Positions 57,370 to 64,000 of a DNA stretch of 64,000 nucleotides are shown piece by piece; within the stretch, counting starts at the first letter, position 1; every line of letters starts with the position of its first letter. Source of the stretch: Pseudoxanthomonas broegbernensis (GTDB taxonomy: Bacteria; Pseudomonadota; Gammaproteobacteria; Xanthomonadales; Xanthomonadaceae); assembly GCF_014202435.1 (NCBI RefSeq), contig NZ_JACHGU010000005.1:269579-333578 (forward strand), given 5' to 3'. The notes below the pieces were generated by a model. That model saw nothing but the letters and a program-made list of their open reading frames with translations. It had not been told where the DNA came from and searched no databases. A program made the translations under genes and the position numbers.

Positions 57370-59793
57370 ATGAACGCCACGGCGGCCTGCCACCACTGCG
57401 GCGAGCCCCTGCCCCGGAGCCCGGCATGGGCGGAACTGGATGGCGTGCGCCACGGCTTCTGCTGCACCGGCTGCGCCGCGGCGGCGCAGTGGATCGGCCA
57501 GGCGCGGCTGCAGGACTACTACCGCCTGCGCAGCGAACCGGCCGCGCGCGTGGGCACCGAGCTGCCCGAGATGGCGCTGTGGGACCGCGAGGACCTGCTC
57601 GCCGGCCACACCCGCCAGGTCGAGGGCGGCCGCGAGATCACCGTGCTCACCGACGGCATGCGCTGCGCCGCCTGCGCCTGGCTGATCGACCGCGCGGTGG
57701 GCCGCGAGCCGGGCGTGCACGAGATCAGCGCCAACGCCATCACCGGCCGCATCCGCATCGCCTGGGACCCCGCACGGGTGCGGCTGTCGCGGCTGCTGGC
57801 GCGGCTGGCCGCGCTCGGCTACCGGCCCTACCTGGCCACCGGCGAGGCCCGCGAGCGGGCGCGCCGCAACGAGCGCAACCGCGCGCTGGTGCGCATCGGC
57901 ATCGCCGGCATCGGCTCGATGCAGGCGATGATGTTCGCCGAGGCGCTGTACCTGGACTTCAACGGCACCATGCCGCTGCCCACCCGCGACTTCTTCCGCT
58001 GGATCACCTTCCTGGTCTCCACCCCGGTGGTGTTCTGGGCCGGCTGGCCGTTCATCGCCGGCGCCCTGCGCGAGCTGCGCCACCTGCGCCTGGGCATGGA
58101 CACCCTGGTCGCCGGCTCCACCCTGCTGGCCTGGGTGGCCAGCGTGTGGGGCACGGTCACCGGCGCCGAGCACGTGTGGTACGACGCGGCGGTGATGTTC
58201 GTGTTCCTGCTGCTGGTGGCGCGCCAGCTCGAACAGCGCGCACGCGGCATCGCCAGCGCGCAGGTCGACGCCCTGGCCCGGGCCCGGCCGGCCTTCGCCA
58301 CCCGCGAGCGCGACGACGGCGGCCGCGAGCCGGTGCCGCTGGCCTTGCTGGCCCCCGGCGACGTGGCCTGGGTGGCGGTGGGCGAGCCGGTGCCGGCCGA
58401 CGGCATCCTGCTCGACGCCGATGCCCGCTTCGAGGAGGCGCTGCTCACCGGCGAGTCGACCGCGGTGGACAAGCGCGCGGGCGAGCCGGTATACGCCGGC
58501 ACCGCCTGCCGCGAACACCCCGCGCGCGTCCGCGTCACCCGCGTCGGCGACGACACCCGCCTGGCCGAGCTGGCGCGGCTGGTCGAACAGGCGCAGGCGC
58601 AGCGCCCGCCGCTGGCGCGCAGCGCGGAGAAGATCGCCAGCGGATTCGTCGCCGGGCTGCTGCTGGCCGCCGTGGCGGTATACGCATGGTGGCGGGTCCA
58701 CGACCCCTCGCGCGCCTTCGAGGTGGTCCTGGCCCTGCTGGTGGTGAGCTGCCCCTGCGCGCTGTCGCTGGCGGTGCCCGCAGCGCTGGCCACCGCCCAT
58801 GGCGCGCTGGCCCGGCTCGGCGTGCTGGCGGTGCGGCCCGGAGCGCTGGACCGGCTGGCGCAGGCCACCGACGTCGTGTTCGACAAGACCGGCACCCTCG
58901 GCGACGGCCGCCCGCGCCTGCTGTCGGTGGACCAGTGCCGGGGCCTCGACGAGGACCAGGCGCGGCGCATCGCCGCCGCGCTGGAGCGCGACAGCCGGCA
59001 TCCGCTGGCGATGGCGTTCGCCGCCGTCGACGACCCGCCGCAGGCGCAGGCGGTGCGCGCGGTCGCCGGCCGCGGCATCGAGGGCGTGGTGGAGGGCCGC
59101 CACTACCGGCTCGGCCAGGCCGGCTACGCCACCGGCGGCGGCGACGACGGCGCGCTGTGGCTGGCCGGCGGCGACGGCGCACGCGCGCGCTTCGTGGTGG
59201 CCGAGGGCGAGCGCGCCGATGCCGCCCGCGCGGTCGACCGCCTGCGCGGCCTCGGCCTGCGCCTGCACCTGTCCAGCGGCGACGCCGCCCGCAACGTGCA
59301 GGCCTTCGCCGCGCGCCTGGGCATCGCCGACGCGCACGCGCGGCAGTCGCCGGAGGACAAGCTGGACTACGCCCGCACGCTGCAGGCCCAGGGCCGGGTG
59401 GTGGCGATGGTCGGCGACGGCCTCAACGACGCCCCGGTGCTGGCCGGCGCCGACGTCTCCATCGCCATGGGCGACGGCGCCTCGCTGGCGCACCGCGCCG
59501 CCGACCTGGTCACCACCGGCGGCGGACTGCTGCGGATCCCGGCCGCGATCGCACTGGCGCGCAACACCCATCGCATCATCCGCCAGAACCTGGCCTGGGC
59601 GCTGGGCTACAACCTGCTGGCCCTGCCGCTGGCCGCCGCGGGATGGGTCACGCCGTGGCTGGCGGCGCTTGGCATGGCCCTGTCCTCGCTGGCGGTGACC
59701 CTCAATGCGCTGCGGCTGGCGCGGCTGGCGCCGGAACCGGTCCCGGCCGCGATGCCGGCCTCCGCACCCGTGCCCGCGCAGGTGCCGCGATGA
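57370..59793 (+). CDS. ccoI: Copper-transporting P-type ATPase CcoI/FixI
   Basis: An 807-residue P1B-ATPase supplying copper to CcoN. N-terminal C-x-x-C zinc-like site, heavy-metal domain with M-R-C-A-A-C (about 97-102), membrane C-P-C (SCPCALSLAVP), phosphorylation site DKTGTL and hinge GDGLNDAPVL. Complete. The stop overlaps the ccoS start (ATGA). Confidence 0.95.
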   Translation: MNATAACHHCGEPLPRSPAWAELDGVRHGFCCTGCAAAAQWIGQARLQDYYRLRSEPAARVGTELPEMALWDREDLLAGHTRQVEGGREITVLTDGMRCAACAWLIDRAVGREPGVHEISANAITGRIRIAWDPARVRLSRLLARLAALGYRPYLATGEARERARRNERNRALVRIGIAGIGSMQAMMFAEALYLDFNGTMPLPTRDFFRWITFLVSTPVVFWAGWPFIAGALRELRHLRLGMDTLVAGSTLLAWVASVWGTVTGAEHVWYDAAVMFVFLLLVARQLEQRARGIASAQVDALARARPAFATRERDDGGREPVPLALLAPGDVAWVAVGEPVPADGILLDADARFEEALLTGESTAVDKRAGEPVYAGTACREHPARVRVTRVGDDTRLAELARLVEQAQAQRPPLARSAEKIASGFVAGLLLAAVAVYAWWRVHDPSRAFEVVLALLVVSCPCALSLAVPAALATAHGALARLGVLAVRPGALDRLAQATDVVFDKTGTLGDGRPRLLSVDQCRGLDEDQARRIAAALERDSRHPLAMAFAAVDDPPQAQAVRAVAGRGIEGVVEGRHYRLGQAGYATGGGDDGALWLAGGDGARARFVVAEGERADAARAVDRLRGLGLRLHLSSGDAARNVQAFAARLGIADAHARQSPEDKLDYARTLQAQGRVVAMVGDGLNDAPVLAGADVSIAMGDGASLAHRAADLVTTGGGLLRIPAAIALARNTHRIIRQNLAWALGYNLLALPLAAAGWVTPWLAALGMALSSLAVTLNALRLARLAPEPVPAAMPASAPVPAQVPR

Positions 59794-60122
59794 ACATCCT
59801 GCTGTTGCTGATCCCGATCAGCCTGCTGCTGCTGGGCGCCGCGGTGGGCGCCTTCGTCTGGGCGGTCAGGCGCGGCCAGTTCGACGACCTCGACACGCCG
59901 GCGCTGGATATCCTGGACGAGCACGACCGCCCCGCGCCCCCGCTCGCCAGTTCCGCACCCGTAGCCTCCGACAATTTCCCGGCGGCCCCTGCTTCGCCAG
60001 AGCCGGTCTTGCCTGATCCAACACCGCCGGACCCCACTCCGTCCGGTTCCGCTCCGCCCGATCCGGCCTTGCCCGATCCGACCGCCTCCGCCCGGGAACC
60101 GCGCCCGCCGCGTGGCGGCTGA
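59790..60122 (+). CDS. ccoS: cbb3-type oxidase assembly protein CcoS with extended Pro-rich tail
   Basis: 110 residues. The first about 45 (NILLLLIPISLLLLGAAVGA then FVWAVRRGQFDDLDTPALDI) are normal CcoS. The remaining about 60 are a low-complexity tail with repeated P-D-P-T units. Typical CcoS is about 50-60 residues, so the tail is lineage-specific. Confidence 0.9.
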   Translation: MNILLLLIPISLLLLGAAVGAFVWAVRRGQFDDLDTPALDILDEHDRPAPPLASSAPVASDNFPAAPASPEPVLPDPTPPDPTPSGSAPPDPALPDPTASAREPRPPRGG

Positions 60123-60127
60123 CGCGC

Positions 60128-60853
60128 ATGCCGGTGGACCTGCCGACCCTGCTCGCCTCGCTGGTCGCCGGCCTGCTCGGCGGCCTGCATTGCGCGGTAA
60201 TGTGCGGCGGCATCGCCACAGGCTTCCCGGCCATGGCGCCGGGGCGGCCGCTGGCGGTGGCCTGGCAGGCCAACCTGGGCCGGATCGGCGGCTACGTCCT
60301 CGCCGGCACCCTGGCCGGCGGCCTGGGCGGCGGCGTGCTGCGGCTGCTGCGGATCGACGCGCTGGCCTTCGGCGTGCGCATGGCCGCCGGGATCGCACTG
60401 ATACTGGTGGCGCTGCGCCTGCTCGACCGCGGCGGCCGCCTGGCTTTCCTGGCCAGGCCCGGCATGCAGGCCTGGCGCTGGCTGCGCCCCCTGCACCGCC
60501 ACTTGCTGCCGGCCGACCGCGCCTGGCGGCGGATCGCCCTCGGCGCGCTGTGGGGCTGGATGCCCTGCGGCCTGAGCCTGAGCTTGCTCACCGTGGCCTG
60601 GCTGCAGGCCAGCGCCGGCGGCGGCGCGGCGGTGATGGCCGCCTTCGGCCTGGGCACCCTGCCGATGATGCTGCCGCTGACCTGGTCCGGCGCACGCCTG
60701 GGCGGCTGGCTGCAGCGTCCGCGCCTGCGCGTGGCGATGGCCTGCATCGTCCTGGGTGCGGGCCTGCTTACCCTGGCGGCGCCTTGGCTGATGCAGGTGC
60801 CGGCGCTGCACGGCCCGCTGGCCGCCTTGGGCTGCCGCCCACCTGCTGGCTAA
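60128..60853 (+). CDS. SafE/DsbD-like membrane protein of the cbb3 locus
   Basis: A 241-residue protein with six helices. LLGGLHCAVMCGGIATGFP (about 13-31) and GWMPCGLSLSLLTVAW are typical of sulfite exporter TauE/SafE-family proteins next to ccoS, proposed to handle copper. The last residues (GCRPPAG) run into the transposase remnant, so the native C-terminus may be altered. Confidence 0.82.
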   Translation: MPVDLPTLLASLVAGLLGGLHCAVMCGGIATGFPAMAPGRPLAVAWQANLGRIGGYVLAGTLAGGLGGGVLRLLRIDALAFGVRMAAGIALILVALRLLDRGGRLAFLARPGMQAWRWLRPLHRHLLPADRAWRRIALGALWGWMPCGLSLSLLTVAWLQASAGGGAAVMAAFGLGTLPMMLPLTWSGARLGGWLQRPRLRVAMACIVLGAGLLTLAAPWLMQVPALHGPLAALGCRPPAG

Positions 60854-61409
60854 GGTCGCCGGACCCTCGGACATCGTTCGCCTGCGGCGGGAGCACAAGC
60901 ATCGCATCCCGCGCCCGATGCCGTGCAACCGTACCTGGGCGCTGGACCTGACCGGCAAGGCCGACCTCTCGGGCCGGCTGCGGATGATCCTGGGGCTGGT
61001 CGATCATGGCTCGCGTGCCTGCGGTGCGTTCCGGACGTTCGGCCTGCCTGCGTGTATCCGGGTGGACAACGAGGCGTGTTTCAACTCGCGGTTGATGAAG
61101 GGTGCGCTGGCGATGCTGGGCATCGCACTGCAAACCACCCAGCCCCATTGCCCCTGGCAGAACGGGCGCATCGAGCGGTTCTTCGGCACGCTCAAGCGGC
61201 ACCTGGACAGGATCGCCGTAGCCGACCGCGACGACCTGCATTGCAAGCTGGTGGAGTTCCGGGCCTGGTACAACCATGCGCGGCCACATCAGCACCTGGG
61301 CGGGCATACGCCGGCCGAGGTGTGGGACGGCAGGACCAAGTCCACGCGATGCCCCAGGTTCGTGAGCTTTTGGGATGGCGCGATCACCGGCTGGTGGTTC
61401 CCGCCGTAG
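60854..61409 (+). pseudogene. Transposase remnant (DDE integrase domain with internal deletion)
   Basis: The frame with WALDLTG, IRVDNEACFNS and GRIERFFGTLKRH shows D...D-35-E, and the family tail LVEFRAWYNHARPHQHLGGH and FWDGAITGWW. Only about 39 residues lie between the first two acidic residues, where about 60 are usual, and the N-terminal DNA-binding region is absent. The open frame continues upstream into the end of the SafE-like gene. Probably inactive relic of an insertion. Confidence 0.78.
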
Positions 61410-61644
61410 CTGGGAACGGAAGCTCCAGCAAGGCACGCGCAAGGGCAACGACGACTGTCCACGGGCAGGCTGCGCGATGAGCAGGGAAATGCCTGGGCAT
61501 GGGCAGGAATTCATCAGGAAGCGTTCAATCGGAGGCAGGAAGACAGGAAGACAGGCGGCTTAGCACCTGAAAAAAACCCTCCCGCTCGACTGAAAAATCC
61601 TGGCTCATGGCTGGGAAAATGCTTGCGGACAGTGGACGGGACAC
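61410..61644. other. Intergenic region after the transposase remnant
   Basis: 235 bases with a tandem GGAAGACA duplication near 61537 and a shift toward AT-richer sequence at the right. Possible decayed insertion-sequence end (ACAGTGGACGGGACACC near 61633). No gene supported. Confidence 0.45.
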
Positions 61645-62121
61645 CTAAAACAATAGGTCTCTGAATTCATCACTAACCATCTCACCATCAAAACTATTAC
61701 AAGATATTGCCTCATCAATAATCCACTGGACAAAGACATCAGTTACCTCCTCAATTCCTTCCGGGAGAACATCCCCGCTTTCTAAAAAAGCACACCAAGC
61801 CGCATAAGAAACAACCCCCCCTACCACATTGAAAGCATGATCTGTGCTTTTTGGATTTCCCGAATCCACAAAAACCAATAGGCCATGATCGTTTTCATCC
61901 TGAAGGACATCTAAAAAGTCCTCTCCGGTGACCAATCTCCCATCAATCATCCCTTCATTGACCCACACGGATACTAAATTTATTGCCAAATTCGCCAAAT
62001 ATTCCCCAGCCTGATCCCCCTCAAGATCAGACAAAACCATTCTAGCCATCACAAGAACAAGATTAACTCGTTCTCTTGCTGGAAGGCGCGAGAACTTCTC
62101 AATATTCAATTTCATTCGCAT
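61645..62121 (-). CDS. Candidate immunity protein of the contact-dependent toxin
   Basis: A 158-residue acidic, mainly helical protein starting at the ATG that overlaps the toxin stop as TGATG, with GGAGG 7 bases before it. Segments include ARERVNLVLVMARMVLSDLE and GVVSYAAWCAFLESGDVLPE. The family is not known to me. Position right after the toxin domain, tight coupling and AT-richer composition like the toxin tail support an immunity role. Two further start codons lie near (62115, 62124). Confidence 0.75.
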   Translation of the reverse strand: MRMKLNIEKFSRLPARERVNLVLVMARMVLSDLEGDQAGEYLANLAINLVSVWVNEGMIDGRLVTGEDFLDVLQDENDHGLLVFVDSGNPKSTDHAFNVVGGVVSYAAWCAFLESGDVLPEGIEEVTDVFVQWIIDEAISCNSFDGEMVSDEFRDLLF

Positions 62122-64000
62122 CACTTCTCCTCCGCCCTCACTCTATTTCCACCCCTAATAACAATTATCGATCCAGTTCTTGGGACTTTCCCACCCTTCG
62201 GCTCAACTGTCACTCTAATAGTTAATCCTGGATATTTATTGCTCAATTGCTTCAAAACACCCGGAGGAACATTAGGATTCTCCAAGCCTTGCACGCAGGT
62301 AGGGCAAACGCCGGTTGGATTTGAGATATGAATACTCAAAGTTCTCCCATCTAAGTCAGATGGACTCAAGCCCTGTCTTTCAACTGCAGATACAACTTTA
62401 TTAGCAATATCTTCTTCTGCATGGTTCTTAAATAGAGGGGACGGATTTGGCGATGCAATCTCCCCTTGGCTCATCCGAGGCAAACCGGCGGCATTACGCA
62501 CTGCTGGCGAAGCGCCTTCAATAACACCGCCCAATCCCGGAATATCCGTCCTTGCTACTGCAATTGTATTAATTTCTTTCGGCAGCCCAAGCCTCTCCCT
62601 ATATAGATGCAAATCTTCTGATCCAACGCTTATTGAATTCGTCTTTTTTACATCCAGGCTACTAGCGACCTTAGCGTCTTCAACAATAACTGGAACCGGG
62701 TTCAACCCCACCCTGCTTGACTTAGCCTGAATTTCACCAAATATCGGAGAAATTCCGGCTTTCGGCAGAATAAACGACGATCCAATCTGAGCAATCTGCC
62801 CAGCAGTCAGTGCAACCTTGTCTCGTGTTTCGTCACTTGCCCCCGCTGCAATAGCACCCAAATAGGCCGCTCCTGCAAAAGGACTACTCGCCAGCGTGTC
62901 ATAGACAGACAGGAAGCTAGAAATCCTCAGCCCTGCAGGCGTAAGCGACTCATTAGGGTTATCCACATAGCTGAGCCCGGCCTGCCTACGGGCATCCCTG
63001 TATATGCTCTCGTTCTCGCTCTGAGCATGCCCCCAAAAACGATCCGAAAACGTGAAGTTATCGCTTACATACGCCTTCATTTCCTCATTAAGACCGGCGT
63101 ACTGATACGAGTTCATCGCGGGCGCTTCTCCTTGGACAAGCTTCCACGTCGCCTCACTACCCTCCTGAAGGAAGTAATTGCCCAGGTAGACATTGAGGTT
63201 TTCCATCTCTGCAACGGTCAATTCCGCCCCGGATTGGAGCTTGCGAAGCAACCCGTCACTGATCTGGTCTGCAACCTCCAGAAGCACCAGATCGCTGGCT
63301 TCCTGTCTGGTCAGATCACCTGACTTCTTGGATTTCTCACGCAATTCGTCAAGCCGTGCTTGGTCTTCGCGTCCAAGGATGTTGTTCTCCACCGCATTCC
63401 CAGCGATGTTGCTCCCCGTCGCCGCCTCGCCCAGGTTCCCGCCCGTCAACCCGCCAGCCAGTGCGCCGAGGGCCTGCGACAACCCCAGCAAGGCTTGCTT
63501 CTGTGCTTCGTCCAGGTCGGCCGGGTCGGTGGTGCCGTACAGCTTCTGGGTCAGGTACTTGGCTGCCAGTTCGCCGCCCGCCGCGGCCAGCGCACCGCCC
63601 GCGGCCGAGGTGCCGTTGGCCTCCGCCAGCAGTGCGCCCAGCAGCGCGTGGCCGATCAGTTGCGCCGCCGCATTCGGGTCGCTGCCGTGGTTCTCGTCGA
63701 ACTTCTGGCCGATCAGCTTGGCCGCATACGGGGCCAGTGCGTTGGCCGCCACCTGCGTGGCATCTTGCCCAGCTACGCTCCCCACCAACGCGGTAGTCAC
63801 CACCTGCAGGGCACGGCTGTAGTCCCCGCCCACGCCCCATTGCTGCTGCGTGGCATAGGCCTCCTGGTAGTCGGCGCTGTGGGTCAGCACGTAGGCCTGC
63901 TTGCTCTGCTCGTCCAGCGCGTCGAACTTGGTCCGCGCCTCGCCTTCCAGGCCCTCCACATAGGCGGTGTAGACGGTGTCGGCCTGGGCCTGCGCATGCG
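62121..64000 (-). CDS. CdiA/filamentous hemagglutinin-type toxin, C-terminal part with deaminase domain (partial)
   Basis: The frame is open to the right edge, so the N-terminal export and adhesion parts are outside. The visible part, about 626 residues, has a pre-toxin region with the VENN motif (NAVENNILGREDQARL, about residue 215), then an AT-richer variable part. Near the end it has H-A-E-E-D and NPTGVCPTCVQGL, giving a zinc-deaminase H-A-E...C-x-x-C signature, followed by LTIRVTVEPKGGKVPRTGS. This order resembles the DddA-like (SCP1.201) DNA deaminase toxins, with MafB19-type deaminases as an alternative. The composition change after the VENN motif is typical of exchanged toxin tails. 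Confidence 0.85.
   Translation of the reverse strand, partial: HAQAQADTVYTAYVEGLEGEARTKFDALDEQSKQAYVLTHSADYQEAYATQQQWGVGGDYSRALQVVTTALVGSVAGQDATQVAANALAPYAAKLIGQKFDENHGSDPNAAAQLIGHALLGALLAEANGTSAAGGALAAAGGELAAKYLTQKLYGTTDPADLDEAQKQALLGLSQALGALAGGLTGGNLGEAATGSNIAGNAVENNILGREDQARLDELREKSKKSGDLTRQEASDLVLLEVADQISDGLLRKLQSGAELTVAEMENLNVYLGNYFLQEGSEATWKLVQGEAPAMNSYQYAGLNEEMKAYVSDNFTFSDRFWGHAQSENESIYRDARRQAGLSYVDNPNESLTPAGLRISSFLSVYDTLASSPFAGAAYLGAIAAGASDETRDKVALTAGQIAQIGSSFILPKAGISPIFGEIQAKSSRVGLNPVPVIVEDAKVASSLDVKKTNSISVGSEDLHLYRERLGLPKEINTIAVARTDIPGLGGVIEGASPAVRNAAGLPRMSQGEIASPNPSPLFKNHAEEDIANKVVSAVERQGLSPSDLDGRTLSIHISNPTGVCPTCVQGLENPNVPPGVLKQLSNKYPGLTIRVTVEPKGGKVPRTGSIIVIRGGNRVRAEEK

Noticed and set aside
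61530..61560. CRISPR-like repeat near GGAAGACAGGAAGACA
   Set aside because: Only two adjacent 8-base copies and no spacers.

Overview
The window is a stretch of chromosome from a high-GC gammaproteobacterium, most likely of the Xanthomonadaceae/Lysobacteraceae (Luteimonas/Lysobacter-like). I infer this from the very high GC content, from the glutaredoxin/A-type/rhodanese three-domain protein known from xanthomonads, and from family-typical neighbours such as tandem DsbA proteins, a TTG-started plant-type GshA and REP-like palindromes. No rRNA or tRNA gene is present, so the assignment is inference.

Layout. 1-3086 (minus): the end of a nitrate/nitrite assimilation locus, with nirB, nirD and a nitrate-reductase-like fragment running off the left edge. 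3383-20615: an anaerobic/NO island holding hemN and an FNR/ANR regulator, quinol NO reductase norZ, an HMA-like Cys-tail protein, nnrS, a SirB2-like protein, class III ribonucleotide reductase (split into two polypeptides plus nrdG), a beta-barrel porin, a DUF2249/membrane/DGC operon, a chorismate mutase-UbiT fusion, and nadA-nadB. 20658-24667: housekeeping genes (deacetylase, Grx4 fusion, DUF924, DegV). 24713-30742: a GGDEF cyclase, the formaldehyde operon frmR-adhC-fghA, an HD-GYP protein and a lipoprotein. 30843-38846: gshA, an MPH-like hydrolase, engB, cytochrome c4, two DsbA proteins, an EEP-family protein, an SDR and a small lipoprotein. 39032-51525: sppA, MATE, a sigma-like/DUF3106 membrane protein, priA (with a DnaA-box palindrome upstream), a NYN/LOTUS protein, NDH-2 and a Pat-type acyltransferase. 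51738-60853: a complete cbb3 oxidase locus, ccoNOQP, a small membrane protein, ccoGHIS and a SafE-like protein. 60854-61409: a decayed DD35E transposase. 61645-64000: an AT-richer contact-dependent toxin C-terminus with a deaminase domain, and its immunity gene.

How the genes work together. Nine FNR/ANR-type boxes (TTGAY-N4-RTCAA, up to one mismatch) lie only in intergenic regions, upstream of hemN, norZ, the HMA-like gene, nnrS, nrdD, the porin, the DUF2249 operon, the ubiT fusion and ccoN. Their spacing to the start codons is strikingly regular. The same strand-oriented logic ties together anaerobic heme synthesis, NO detoxification, oxygen-independent dNTP synthesis, ubiquinone and NAD synthesis, and the high-affinity oxidase. 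The regulator itself (4852-5607) is encoded in the island.

The most unusual items are a class III ribonucleotide reductase with its glycyl-radical domain on a separate 62-residue protein, a chorismate mutase fused to an UbiT-like domain, nadA running in frame into nadB through a (CG)6 tract, the DUF2249/polytopic membrane/DGC operon of unknown function, and a DddA-like deaminase toxin.
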